NCBI GenBank assembly: GCA_001724275.1
Contig: MEDZ01000002.1
Location: 124,001 to 188,000, forward strand
From: Gemmatimonadetes bacterium SCN 70-22
GTDB taxonomy: Bacteria > Gemmatimonadota > Gemmatimonadetes > Gemmatimonadales > Gemmatimonadaceae
Length of the DNA stretch: 64,000 bases
Reading direction: 5' to 3'
The notes beneath the pieces were generated by a model. That model saw nothing but the letters and a program-made list of their open reading frames with translations, was not told the origin of the DNA and did no database searches. The position numbers were made by a program, and so were the translations under genes. Within the stretch, counting starts at the first letter, position 1. Each line of letters opens with the position of its first letter. Below are positions 26,924 through 36,068 of the stretch, piece by piece.

Positions 26924-27880
26924 TCACTCCTCCAGCCGCATCGACAACCCGAAGATCGGGAAGAGCGTCTGCGTGTCGAGGAAGTAGTTCATGTGCCCGA
27001 TGCGGTCGCCGTCCAGCTCGAGGACGATGAGCGACCACGGCTCCTTTCCGCCTTGCCGGTACTGGGCGAACGCCGGCGCGCCATTGGCCGCCGTGGCGAC
27101 CAGGCGCGACCCGCGACAGCCGCACCCTCGCCCCGCCAGCCAGTTCGCGACCGACTCGCGTCCTTGCAGCCAGAGCGCGAACGGCGGCATGCACATCGTC
27201 CCGTCCTCGCGCAGCAGCTGCACCAGCGCCTGCACGTCGTAGCGCTCGAACGCCTCGACGTATCGAGCCACCAGCGCCCGCTGCTCCTCGGTGAGGCGGC
27301 CCGGGACCGGTGCCACGTTGCGCCCGGCGAGCGTCGCCCGCGCGCGCTGCAGGGCGCTGTTCACTGCTGGAGGCGTCGTGTCGAGCGCCTCCGCCACTTC
27401 GGCCGCCGACCACCCCAGCACCTGCGTGAGGAGGAGGACCGCGCGCTGCTTCGGCGGCAGGTGCTGCAGCGCCGCGACGAAGGCCAGGCGGATGCTCTCG
27501 CGCAGTACGGCCTCCTCCGCAGGGTCGCTATCGGCGGGGATCGCCCTGGCGTCGGGGATCGGCTCGAGCCAGTGCGTGCGCGGGCGGTCGACGAGCTCGT
27601 CGTCGACCGTGCCCACGCCCTGCTCGTCCATGGGACGCATGCGTCGCGGGCGATCGGCCAGCGCGTCGAGGCACACGTTGGTCGCGATGCGATACAGCCA
27701 GGTGCGCAGCGACGACCGCCCGTCGAAGCGCCCGAGTCCCTTCCACGCCCGAAACATCGTCTCCTGCACCGCATCGTCGGCATCGACCACCGAACCGAGC
27801 ATGCGGTAGCAGTGCCCCGTGATGGCGGTGCGATGCGCCTCGAGGGCGTCGGCGGTGAAGGGGGAGGCGGTGGACGTCAT
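26924..27880 (-). CDS. ECF sigma factor with C-terminal SnoaL-like domain
   Basis: 318 residues. Sigma region 2 ([50 protein letters not shown]) and region 4 ([39 protein letters not shown]) are intact. From about residue 200 comes a SnoaL/NTF2-like domain ([39 protein letters not shown]). This layout is that of the SigJ/ECF41-ECF56 groups and TIGR02960-type factors, whose C-terminal domain replaces a separate anti-sigma factor. The target promoters cannot be read here. No anti-sigma gene adjoins; a PH-like membrane protein follows. ATG 27880 begins the conserved N-terminus. Confidence 0.9.
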   Translation of the reverse strand: MTSTASPFTADALEAHRTAITGHCYRMLGSVVDADDAVQETMFRAWKGLGRFDGRSSLRTWLYRIATNVCLDALADRPRRMRPMDEQGVGTVDDELVDRPRTHWLEPIPDARAIPADSDPAEEAVLRESIRLAFVAALQHLPPKQRAVLLLTQVLGWSAAEVAEALDTTPPAVNSALQRARATLAGRNVAPVPGRLTEEQRALVARYVEAFERYDVQALVQLLREDGTMCMPPFALWLQGRESVANWLAGRGCGCRGSRLVATAANGAPAFAQYRQGGKEPWSLIVLELDGDRIGHMNYFLDTQTLFPIFGLSMRLEE

Positions 27881-27917
27881 GCGCTCCGTCCGGGGAATGA
27901 GGGTCGCCTGGGCGTGC

Positions 27918-29468
27918 CTAACGCTGTGGTGGCGTGCGCCGCGCCGTGGGGCAGCGTGGCCACGGCACGTCGGTCCCGTCTGGCGCCTTCATGACGCGCT
28001 TGTCGCGCGCCACCCGCCCCGGGTCCTCCGACGCCTGGTACGCCAGCATCGCCGCCAGCGTCGCATTGTTCCTGAGGTCGTCCAGGATCAGCTTGTCGTA
28101 CGTGTCGCGATTGGTGTGCCACGTGTACTGCCGGTAGTCAGGATAGTTCGACTGCAGGCGGAACGACGGTGCCCCCGCGCACAGGAACGACATGTGGTCG
28201 CTCCCCCCGGTCTCGGGGACGCCGGGGATGTCGAGGTCGACGAGCGACTCGATCTCGGCCGGGATGGCGCTGAACCAGCGTCCGAAGTGCTGCGCCGCCC
28301 CGGTGAGCCCCATCATGCGGATGTACTCCACGCGCCACGTCCCGTTGTCCTGGTTGAAGGCGGCCTGCAGCCCGTTCACCACTTCGGGATGGTCCTCGGC
28401 GAAGGCGCGCGAGCCGATGAGTCCCTGCTCCTCCGCCCCCCAGTGCCCCACCAGGATGGTGCGCTTGGGATTCGGATAGGCGGCCTTGAGCAGGCGCATC
28501 GCCTCCATCATCATCACCGTGCCGGTGCCGTTGTCCGTCGCCCCAGACGCTCCGTCCCACGAGTCGAGGTGCGCGCCAAGGAGCACATATTCGTCGGGCT
28601 TCTCCGTTCCCTTGAGCTCGGCGACGACGTTGAACATCGGCGCATCGGGAAGTGCCTCGGAGCGGGCATCGAGCCGCAGGCGGGGCCCCTGATTGCGACT
28701 GGCGAGACGATGCACCAGCCCGTAGTCCTCGCAGCTCAGGTCGAGCACGGGCGTGGTGCGCGTCGTGGCGCTGAAGACCTTGTTCACCCCCCAGCCGGCC
28801 GACCAGAGCGACGTGAGGATCCCCGCGGCGCCGGCGCCTTCGAGCAGTGCGTGGGGGGTCCGGCCAAGGCGCTGGGTCCGCTGGTTCCAGTAACGCTTGG
28901 ACGAGTCGCGCGCCGCCTTCATCGCCTCCACCGACGCCGGTCGCGCCAGGCGCTCCCAGTTCTCGTCGGGGCGGCACGTCGGTTCCGGCGCCGAGACCAG
29001 GACGAACTTCCCCTTCACGCTCGGGAGCCAGCGACTCACCGCCGCGCTATCGGCGAGCTCGGGGATGACGATGACGTCGCCCTCGACCGGCCTGGTCGTC
29101 CCGGGGCTCCAGGCGAGCATCGTCCCCTCGAGCGTGCGCTCGCGCGGGGCGATGAGGTCGACGTGGGTGTAGCGACGTCGCCACCCGCGCCACGTGCCGT
29201 ACTGCTCCTTGCGGGCCGGGACTCCCCATCCCGCATAGCGAGCCATGACCCAGTCCGTCGCCCCCAGGAATGCCGGTGACCCCGAGAGGCGCGGCCCGAT
29301 GGAATCCATCAGCGCCTGCGCCAGGTCGGCCACACGGGACTTCGACGTCATCCCCTCATCCCAGATGCGGCGGATGACAGGGTCGTCGGTCGGGAAGGAC
29401 TGCGCGCTGGCACTGGCGGCAACGACGACCAGCGCCAGCGAGGCCAGGCGAATCGGAAGTCGGTTCAC
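27918..29468 (-). CDS. secreted M28 zinc aminopeptidase with PA-type insert
   Basis: 516 residues, GTG start with GGAG eight bases upstream. Signal peptide [18 protein letters not shown]. All five metal-binding positions of M28 are visible: His300 in GAHLDSW, Asp312 in [10 protein letters not shown], Glu346-Glu347 in [12 protein letters not shown], Asp374 in FNQDNGTW, and His in [11 protein letters not shown]. An insert of about 150 residues between 95 and 270 ([37 protein letters not shown]) is the protease-associated domain. Likely a periplasmic or secreted aminopeptidase. Leftward, 36 bases downstream of it starts the sigma gene, but no operon is implied. Its TAG stop falls in GCCTAACG. 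Confidence 0.92.
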   Translation of the reverse strand: MNRLPIRLASLALVVVAASASAQSFPTDDPVIRRIWDEGMTSKSRVADLAQALMDSIGPRLSGSPAFLGATDWVMARYAGWGVPARKEQYGTWRGWRRRYTHVDLIAPRERTLEGTMLAWSPGTTRPVEGDVIVIPELADSAAVSRWLPSVKGKFVLVSAPEPTCRPDENWERLARPASVEAMKAARDSSKRYWNQRTQRLGRTPHALLEGAGAAGILTSLWSAGWGVNKVFSATTRTTPVLDLSCEDYGLVHRLASRNQGPRLRLDARSEALPDAPMFNVVAELKGTEKPDEYVLLGAHLDSWDGASGATDNGTGTVMMMEAMRLLKAAYPNPKRTILVGHWGAEEQGLIGSRAFAEDHPEVVNGLQAAFNQDNGTWRVEYIRMMGLTGAAQHFGRWFSAIPAEIESLVDLDIPGVPETGGSDHMSFLCAGAPSFRLQSNYPDYRQYTWHTNRDTYDKLILDDLRNNATLAAMLAYQASEDPGRVARDKRVMKAPDGTDVPWPRCPTARRTPPQR

Positions 29469-29587
29469 GGCGGGCTCCGGGATGGCGATCGGGGATTGGA
29501 GAAGGACAATGCTATAGCGTGCGCGCCGTTCTGGTCAGGTGATGCGACCGAGGGCATCGCCGCCCCCTCCCGGGTGCGGTCGCGGGC

Positions 29588-30334
29588 CTACCGCACGCTT
29601 CCGCGCTCCAGCAGCGCCAGCATCTCCTCATCGGACGGGGGATGGAGGACGTGGCGGTCGGCGAAGTCGCCGGCCCGCGGGTAGGCGCTCGCGCGGATGC
29701 GGGCTGCCGCAGCGTCGAGGTCGAAGGGCGTGTGGCGAAATTCCACCGTCTCGTCCAGCAGGAGCCACCACGCCCCGGGTGCCCCGAACGGCATCCCGAC
29801 GCTCCCCGCGTTGACGACACGCGTGGCGCCGAGGGTGCGGTCGAATTGCATGTGCGTGTGGCCGCAGACGACGAGCGACGCCGCCGCGGCGTCGAAGATG
29901 GGGAGGAGCGACCGGTCGGGGGTGAGGCGGGTGAAGATCTCGGTATCGCTGCGCGGAGTGGCGTGACAGAACAGGACGTCCCCGAGCAGCGGCAGCGCGA
30001 GGCGGAGCGTTGGGGGCCAGGAAGCAATGAGCTCCCGGTCGGTAGGGCGCAGCTGCGCGGCGGTCCAGGCAATGCTGTCACGAACGTTGGGCGGCAGGTG
30101 TGGCAGTGCCTCGCCGGCGAGGTGCGCGAGCACGGCGCTCTCGCCGTTGCCGCGAATGCAGCGGACGGGGAGGTCGAGCGATGCGATGAGGTCGAGTGAT
30201 TCGCGCGGGAGGGGACCGGGGACCACGTCGCCGCCGATCACGACGAGCTCCGCCCTCGACGCGCGGGCGACGCTCAGGGCCGCCTCGAGGGCGCTGGCAT
30301 TGGCGTGGATGTCGTAGAGGGCGGCGATGCGCAT
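29588..30334 (-). CDS. calcineurin-like metallophosphoesterase
   Basis: 248 residues, cytoplasmic. Metal-binding motifs of YfcE/MJ0936-type phosphodiesterases appear in order: YDIHANASAL (Asp8, His10), VVIGGDVVPGP (Asp), RGNGESAVL (Asn), LFCHATP (His) and VVCGHTHMQFDR (GHTH), followed by VVNAGSVGMPF. The last 50 residues add a short extension. Substrate unknown; family members hydrolyse phosphodiesters or phosphoesters of small molecules. ATG 30334; divergent from the GCPII-like gene with only 60 bases between starts, so both promoters overlap in that gap. Confidence 0.9.
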   Translation of the reverse strand: MRIAALYDIHANASALEAALSVARASRAELVVIGGDVVPGPLPRESLDLIASLDLPVRCIRGNGESAVLAHLAGEALPHLPPNVRDSIAWTAAQLRPTDRELIASWPPTLRLALPLLGDVLFCHATPRSDTEIFTRLTPDRSLLPIFDAAAASLVVCGHTHMQFDRTLGATRVVNAGSVGMPFGAPGAWWLLLDETVEFRHTPFDLDAAAARIRASAYPRAGDFADRHVLHPPSDEEMLALLERGSVR

Positions 30335-30358
30335 GGCGAGTCACCGGGCGGCCTCGTC

Positions 30359-30387
30359 TTTCGAGCCCTGCCGGTATGGCGTAGAAT
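30359..30387 (+). promoter_or_regulatory. possible leaderless promoter for the GCPII-like gene
   Basis: TTTCGA, a 17-base spacer and TAGAAT end seven bases before ATG 30395. Transcription would start at or next to the A of the start codon, giving a leaderless message, in agreement with the lack of a ribosome site there. Confidence 0.35.
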
Positions 30388-30394
30388 CGTCTCC

Positions 30395-32551
30395 ATGACC
30401 CCGCCAGCTTGCACCCCGAAGCCACGGCGCGCAATGCGCCGGCGGCTCGCCGCCATCGCCCCCCTCCTGCTGCTGGCCGGTGCGAGCGCCGCCCAGGCGC
30501 CTAACGACCGCCCCATCCGCGGCTTCTCGGCGGCGGGGGCGGCGCGGCAGCTTGCCCTCGAGGCGCGCCTCGCGTCGCTGCTCAGCCGCGACTCCACGGG
30601 GCGTGCCTTCCGCGAGTTCACCGCTGTCCCGCACCCCGCCGGGACCATCGCCAACCGCAAGGTGGCTGAGGCCATCGCCGAGCGGATGCGCCGCTATGGA
30701 TGGGAGGTGCGCATCCGCTCGTACGACGTCCTCCTCCCGTTCCCCGAGAGCATTTCGGTGTCGATGGAGCAGCCGGTCCGCTACACGGCGACGCTCCGGG
30801 AAGACGTCGTACCCGTCGATCCCGACACGCGCGCGGACCCCGGCACGACGTACCTGGGGATGTCGGCGTCGGGTGACGTGAGCGGCGAGTTGATCTACGC
30901 CAACAGCGGGAATCCCGCCGACTACGACTGGCTGGAGTCGCACGGCATCAGCGTGAAGGGGAAGATCGCACTCGTGCGCTACTCCAATCCGTACAGCTAC
31001 CGCGGCTTCAAGGCGCTCACCGCCGAGCAGCGGGGGGTGAAGGCGATGCTGATCTACTCGGACCCGCAGGAGGACGGGTACCGTCGCGGCCTGACCTTTC
31101 CCGATGGACCGTGGGGACCCGAGAGTCACCTCCAGCGCGGCTCCATCACGTACGACTTCATGGCCTCTGGCGACCCGCTCACGCCGGGGTGGGCCTCGCT
31201 CCCCGGGGCACGGCGCCTCCGCGAATCGGAGTCGCCGTCGGTGCCGCACATCATCGCCGTCCCGCTTTCGGCGCGCGATGCGACGCCGTTGTTGCGCAAC
31301 CTCTCGGGTCCCGTCGCGCCGGCCGGCTGGCAGGGGGCGCTCCCCTTCACCTATCGCGTCGGCGCCGGGCCGGCCGTGGTGCGTGTGCACGTGAAGATGG
31401 ATGGGAAGCAGCGCACCATCTACAACGTCGAGGCGCGCATCCGCGGAAGCGACGAGCCCGACAAGCTCGTCATCCTCGGCAACCATCACGATGCCTGGGT
31501 CTACGGGGCGGTCGATCCCAGCAGCGGGACGGCGACGCAGATGGAGCTGGCGCGCGTGATCGGCCAACTGGTCAGGGAAGGGCATCGCCCGCGCCGCACG
31601 CTGGTGATCGCCAGCTGGGATGCGGAGGAATGGCACCTGACGGGGTCGACGGAGTGGGGCGAGGAGCTGGCCGACGAGCTGCGGCGCGGCGCCATCGCCT
31701 ACCTCAACGTGGACGGCTCCACCAGCGGCGCACGCTTCGAGGCATCGGCGGTGGCCAGCCTCAACCCGCTGGTCGTGGAGACGGCGCGCGACGTCACCGA
31801 CCCCGTTGCGGGCACGTCGCTGCTCGAGGCGTGGAGCCGGGGGGCCAGGGAATCGGGGGCGCCGGTGCCGGCGGATTCGCTCCCCACCAACACGCTCGGG
31901 TCGGGCTCGGACTATACCGTCTTCCTCAACTTCCTCGGCATCCCGATCGTCGACATGACGTTCAGCGGGCCGTATGGCGTCTACCACTCCATCTACGACA
32001 ACCACTACTGGATGGCGCACTTCGGCGACCCGGGGTTCCGGTACATGACGACGATGGCCGAGGTGTGGGGGCGCATGGCATTGCGCCTGGCGAACGCCGA
32101 CGTCTTGCCGCTCGACTTCCGCTCGTACGCCACGCGTGTGCGCGGCTTCGTCGGCGGGCTCGCCGCCCTCCCCGGGGTCGCCGACAGCCTCGACCTCTCG
32201 GCGCTCCGCGCGGCGGCCGACGACTGGGCCGGCGCGGCGGCGGCGCTCGAGCCCCTGCAAGGGGAGGCGGCGGCGCGCGGAATGCCTAACGCCGCTCTGA
32301 ACGAGTCGCTGCGCGTGGTCGAGCAGGCGCTCCTTCTCGACGGCGGGATCCCGGGACGCCCCTGGTTCCGGCACGCCCTGTACGCGCCGAAGTACACGTA
32401 CGCCGCGCTCGAGCTCCCCGGCGTGCGTGAGGCGGTGGACCGGCAGGACTGGATCGTCGCGCGGCGCGAGGCGGCCCGGCTGGCGGAACGGCTGCGCGGC
32501 GCCGCCGACGTGGTGCGAAAGGCGGCGCAGGCGGCGCAGGCGGCGCACTGA
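30395..32551 (+). CDS. secreted M28B peptidase, glutamate-carboxypeptidase-II-like
   Basis: 718 residues. Signal peptide AMRRRLAAIAPLLLLAGASAAQA. The M28B core is textbook: a protease-associated domain (LIYANSGNPADYDWL; ISVKGKIALVRYSNP), then LVILGNHHDAWVYGAVDPSS (His, Asp), IASWDAEEWHLTGSTEWGE (catalytic Glu pair), LNVDGSTSG (Asp) and VYHSIYDNHYW (His), and the helical dimerisation domain at the C-terminus. The human relative cleaves C-terminal Glu from N-acetyl-Asp-Glu and folyl-poly-gamma-glutamate; a gamma-glutamyl substrate is possible here too. The last residues KAAQAAQAAH come from a GCGCAGGCG tandem repeat in the DNA. ATG 30395; ATG 30434 is an alternative. The gene contains two GCCTAACG octamers. 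Confidence 0.92.
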   Translation: MTPPACTPKPRRAMRRRLAAIAPLLLLAGASAAQAPNDRPIRGFSAAGAARQLALEARLASLLSRDSTGRAFREFTAVPHPAGTIANRKVAEAIAERMRRYGWEVRIRSYDVLLPFPESISVSMEQPVRYTATLREDVVPVDPDTRADPGTTYLGMSASGDVSGELIYANSGNPADYDWLESHGISVKGKIALVRYSNPYSYRGFKALTAEQRGVKAMLIYSDPQEDGYRRGLTFPDGPWGPESHLQRGSITYDFMASGDPLTPGWASLPGARRLRESESPSVPHIIAVPLSARDATPLLRNLSGPVAPAGWQGALPFTYRVGAGPAVVRVHVKMDGKQRTIYNVEARIRGSDEPDKLVILGNHHDAWVYGAVDPSSGTATQMELARVIGQLVREGHRPRRTLVIASWDAEEWHLTGSTEWGEELADELRRGAIAYLNVDGSTSGARFEASAVASLNPLVVETARDVTDPVAGTSLLEAWSRGARESGAPVPADSLPTNTLGSGSDYTVFLNFLGIPIVDMTFSGPYGVYHSIYDNHYWMAHFGDPGFRYMTTMAEVWGRMALRLANADVLPLDFRSYATRVRGFVGGLAALPGVADSLDLSALRAAADDWAGAAAALEPLQGEAAARGMPNAALNESLRVVEQALLLDGGIPGRPWFRHALYAPKYTYAALELPGVREAVDRQDWIVARREAARLAERLRGAADVVRKAAQAAQAAH

Positions 32552-32617
32552 CGTGGGGCGCGGCCGGCGTTCGTGGCCGGCGATGCGCCGAATCGGGGAC
32601 GGAGGCCGTGCGCCCGT

Positions 32618-32654
32618 CCCCGCCTCCCCCTGCCCCCTGCCCCCACCCGTCCCC
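32618..32654 (-). other. G-quadruplex-prone tract on the minus strand
   Basis: Read on the minus strand, six G runs of 3 to 5 bases are separated by loops of 1 to 4 bases, enough for several alternative quadruplexes. It lies 64 bases after the M28B stop and 88 bases before the amidase start. It shares the word GGGGGCAGGGGGC-like core with the tract at 63127. Confidence 0.55.
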
Positions 32655-32742
32655 TCCGGTTCGCTCCTAGCCGCCCACCGGGCGCGCCGCTATCGTGGCC
32701 GGGGCGCCGTTGCGCCCGACCGTCTCCCCTGCCACGCCGGCC

Positions 32743-34512
32743 ATGAAGTACGCCATCCGGTTCCGCGCCGCCCTCGCGCTCGTCGCCCTCGCGAGCGTCA
32801 CGCCCATCCACTCCGGCGCCGCCCAGCAACGCGCGCGCGCGAACGCGCAGCCGCGAGCCAATGCCCCCGAGCGGGCCGCGGCCGACTTCTCCGTCGTCGA
32901 GGCGAGCATCGCCGACCTCCGGCGCGCGCTCGAGGAGCGGCGCATCACCTCGCGGCAGCTGGTCACCGCGTACCTCACGCGGATCGCGCTCTACGAGGAC
33001 CGGCTCAACGCGATCATCACGGTCAATCCCAACGCGCTGGCCGAGGCCGACGCGCGCGACCGTGAGCGCGCGCAGGGGAAGGTGCGCGGGCCGCTGCACG
33101 GGATCCCGGTCGCCCTGAAGGACAACATCCACACGACCGACATGCCGACGACCGGCGGCGCCCTCGCCTTCGCCGATCTCGTCCCCCCCTACGAGGCGAC
33201 GCTCACCCGGAACCTCCGCGAGGCCGGCGTCATCATACTCGCCAAGACGCAGCTGACGGAGCTCGCCAACTGGATCGCCAGCGGGATGCCCGCCAACTAC
33301 AACGGGCTCACCGGCTATGGCTTCAACCCCTGGGACCCGCGCCGCGACCCGCGCGAGGCCTTCTTCGACGGGCGCCCCGTCCTGATGACCGGCGGCTCGA
33401 GCTCGGGCGCGGGGACCAACGTCAGCTTCTGGGCGGCGAACGTCGGGACGGAGACGTCGGGATCGATCCTCTCCCCGTCGCACCAGAACATGCTGGTGGG
33501 GATCAAGCCCACCGTCGGGCGCATCAGCCGCCACGGCGTCATCCCCATCACCGCCGACCAGGATACCCCCGGCCCCATGGCCCGCACGGTGGCCGACGCG
33601 GCCGTCATGCTGGGCGCCATGGAGGGAGCACGGCCCGATCCCGACGACCCGGCGACGAAGGCCTGTCCCCCGCCGGCCGGGCGCGACTACACGCAGTTCC
33701 TGAACCCGCGCGGGCTGGCAGGCGCGCGCATCGGAATTCCACGCGCCTTCTTCTACGACCGCATCACCCTCCCCGGCAGCAGCAACGCGCGCGGCGGCCT
33801 CACCGACGCCCAGCGCGCGGTGATGGAGGAAGTCATCGCCGTCCTCGCGCGGCAGGGTGCCACCATCGTCGACCCGGCCGACATCCCGAGCGTCGTCGAC
33901 ACGGTCGCCAGCAACAACTTCCTGAACTGGAACGTCTGCGGCGGGCTCGAGGCCGCCAAGGGACGCGATGCCGACTGCTCCATCGCCTTCAAGTACGGGA
34001 TGAAGCGCGACTTCAACGCCTGGCTCGCATCGCTCGGCGACAGGGCCCCGGTCCCGTCGCTCACCGCGCTCCGCCAATGGAACATCGCGCACCAGCGTGC
34101 CGGGGCCATCAAGTACGGCCAGGCCAACCTCGACGTCTCGGACGAGATGGAGCTGCAGGGCGACCGGGCGCGATACGAGGCCGATCGTCGCAAGGACATC
34201 CTCCTCTCGGCGACCAATGGGATCGACGCCGTCCTGAAGGCACACCGCCTCGACGCCCTCCTCTTTCCCGGGGTCAGCAGCGCGGGGATCGCGGCGCGCC
34301 CCGGGTATCCGTCGATCACCGTCCCCTACGCCCTCCTCCCCGTCCCGCCGGGAACCGGGAACCAGGCATTCCCCGCGGGCTTCGAACCCAGGCCCGCGCC
34401 CTTTGGCGTGACCTTCACGGCGTCGGCCTGCGCCGAACCGAAGCTGGTGGCGCTGGCCTATGCCTTCGAGCAGGCGACGAGGAAGCGGAAGGCGCCCCCG
34501 CTCTTTCCCTGA
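32743..34512 (+). CDS. secreted amidase-signature hydrolase
   Basis: 589 residues. Signal peptide AIRFRAALALVALASVTPIHSG. The Ser-cisSer-Lys triad is visible: Lys126 in HGIPVALKDNIH, cis-Ser in TGGSSSGAG (219-221) and nucleophile Ser241 in GTETSGSILSP. Other family blocks follow: VGIKPTVGRISRHGVIP and ADQDTPGPMARTVADAA. It should hydrolyse an amide, possibly of peptides or aryl amides. An insert NPWDPRRDPREAFFDG before the signature is larger than in the core family. ATG 32743 begins the leader; 32695 is in frame but adds no signal function. It follows the M28B gene by 191 bases on the same strand. Confidence 0.92.
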   Translation: MKYAIRFRAALALVALASVTPIHSGAAQQRARANAQPRANAPERAAADFSVVEASIADLRRALEERRITSRQLVTAYLTRIALYEDRLNAIITVNPNALAEADARDRERAQGKVRGPLHGIPVALKDNIHTTDMPTTGGALAFADLVPPYEATLTRNLREAGVIILAKTQLTELANWIASGMPANYNGLTGYGFNPWDPRRDPREAFFDGRPVLMTGGSSSGAGTNVSFWAANVGTETSGSILSPSHQNMLVGIKPTVGRISRHGVIPITADQDTPGPMARTVADAAVMLGAMEGARPDPDDPATKACPPPAGRDYTQFLNPRGLAGARIGIPRAFFYDRITLPGSSNARGGLTDAQRAVMEEVIAVLARQGATIVDPADIPSVVDTVASNNFLNWNVCGGLEAAKGRDADCSIAFKYGMKRDFNAWLASLGDRAPVPSLTALRQWNIAHQRAGAIKYGQANLDVSDEMELQGDRARYEADRRKDILLSATNGIDAVLKAHRLDALLFPGVSSAGIAARPGYPSITVPYALLPVPPGTGNQAFPAGFEPRPAPFGVTFTASACAEPKLVALAYAFEQATRKRKAPPLFP

Positions 34513-34790
34513 CGCGGCGGCGAGGAGCGGGAGGGCGCAGGCCTGGGCCCCGCCCTTCGATGGCGCATTCCCGGACGGCTGGAGTAGGGTGTCGCCAATC
34601 GATGCCCCCTCGTCGTACGCCGGAACGAGGATCGTGAACGGCGCTGTCGGCGGGATCGCCGCGAGCGCGCGGCGCCTAGCGCGGTGCGTCCGCCCTTGCT
34701 TGCCGGGAGCGCCCTTTCGCCACCATGATTCCCGCGCGCGAGGCGGTGCGGGCCACACCCCGTGGCCGGTCGCCCCCCGCTCCGTGCACC

Positions 34791-35969
34791 ATGGTCGCCA
34801 TGCCCGCCTCGAACCGTCCCGCCGTCCGCCCGGCCGACCCGCGCTTCTCGTCCGGCCCCACCAAGAAGCGCCCCGGTTGGACGCTGCAGGCCCTCGACGG
34901 CGCGCTCCTCGGGCGTTCCCACCGCTCCAGATCCGGGAAGGCCAAGCTCAAGGAGGCGATCGATCGGACGCGAGCCATCCTCGAAGTCCCGGCCGGTCAT
35001 CGCATCGCCATCGTCCCGGCCAGCGATACCGGCGCCGTCGAGATGGCGTTGTGGTCGATGCTGGGTCAGCGCCCCGTCGACATCTTCGCCTGGGAATCCT
35101 TCGGCGAGGAATGGATCACCGACGCCACCGAGCAGCTCAAGCTCGCCGACTGCCGCATCCATCTCGCACGTCCCTACGGCGCGCTCCCCGACTTCTCGCG
35201 GGCTCGGCGCGCAGCAGACGTCATCTTCACGCAGAACGGGACGACGGCCGGGGTGCGAATCCCGGGATTCGACTGGATCGCCGACGACCGCGAGGGGCTG
35301 ACCATCAACGACGCCACGAGCGCCGCCTTCGCCCAGCGCATCGACTGGGAGAAATGCGACGTGGTGACCTTCTCCTGGCAGAAGGTGCTGGGCGGTGAGG
35401 GGGCGCACGGGATGCTCGTCCTTTCCCCGCGCGCTGCGGCGCGGCTGACCACGTACACCCCCGATCGTCCGCTGCCGAAGATCTTCCGGATGGTGAAGAA
35501 GGGAAGGCTCGACGAGGAGCTCTTCGAGGGGTCGACGATCAACACGCCGTCGCTCCTGGCCACCGAGGATTACCTCGACGCGCTGCGGTGGGCCGAGGCC
35601 ATCGGCGGCCTCCCCGCGCTCCTCGCGCGCGCCGACGCCAACGCGCAGGTGCTGGCGGACTGGGTCGCCCGCACCCCCTGGGCCGACTTCCTCGCCGAGG
35701 ATCCCGCCGCCAGGAGCAACACGAGTGTCTGCCTCAAGGTCACCGATCCGCGGGTGACGACCCTTGCCCCCGCCGCGCAGGCGGACTTCGCCAGGTCGCT
35801 CTCCTCGCTCCTGGAGCAGGAGGCGGTGGCGCTCGATGCCGCCTCATATCGCTCGGCGCCTCCGGGGCTTCGCATCTGGTGTGGCGCCACTATCGAGCGC
35901 CACGACGTCGAGGCGCTGGTGCCATGGCTCGACTGGGCATTCGAGCAGTCCATCGCCAGGCTGCGGTAG
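34791..35969 (+). CDS. serC: phosphoserine aminotransferase (SerC, alphaproteobacterial type)
   Basis: 392 residues, class V PLP enzyme converting 3-phosphohydroxypyruvate and glutamate to phosphoserine in serine synthesis. The N-terminus RPADPRFSSGPTKKRPGW is typical of the longer SerC type; PLP Lys198 stands in TFSWQKVLGGEGAHGML, NDATSAAFA carries the cofactor-binding Asp, and RSHRSRSGKAK and FTQNGTTAGVRIP complete the site. Cytoplasmic. ATG 34791 or 34800 (MPAS) are equivalent in support; upstream frame is noise. Followed by serA 99 bases downstream on the same strand: a serine-biosynthesis pair. Confidence 0.93.
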   Translation: MVAMPASNRPAVRPADPRFSSGPTKKRPGWTLQALDGALLGRSHRSRSGKAKLKEAIDRTRAILEVPAGHRIAIVPASDTGAVEMALWSMLGQRPVDIFAWESFGEEWITDATEQLKLADCRIHLARPYGALPDFSRARRAADVIFTQNGTTAGVRIPGFDWIADDREGLTINDATSAAFAQRIDWEKCDVVTFSWQKVLGGEGAHGMLVLSPRAAARLTTYTPDRPLPKIFRMVKKGRLDEELFEGSTINTPSLLATEDYLDALRWAEAIGGLPALLARADANAQVLADWVARTPWADFLAEDPAARSNTSVCLKVTDPRVTTLAPAAQADFARSLSSLLEQEAVALDAASYRSAPPGLRIWCGATIERHDVEALVPWLDWAFEQSIARLR

Positions 35970-36068
35970 CACCCGCGATGTAGGTCCTGGCTGGCAGCGC
36001 CCGGAAGGTCAACGACGCTCCCCCCCCGCGCCCATCGCCCCATGCCGGGGCAAGGAAGTGGCCGTCGC

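Noticed and set aside
32005-34758. 917-residue minus-strand frame over the amidase
   Set aside because: Amidase on the plus strand has signal peptide and all catalytic residues; the minus frame has none.
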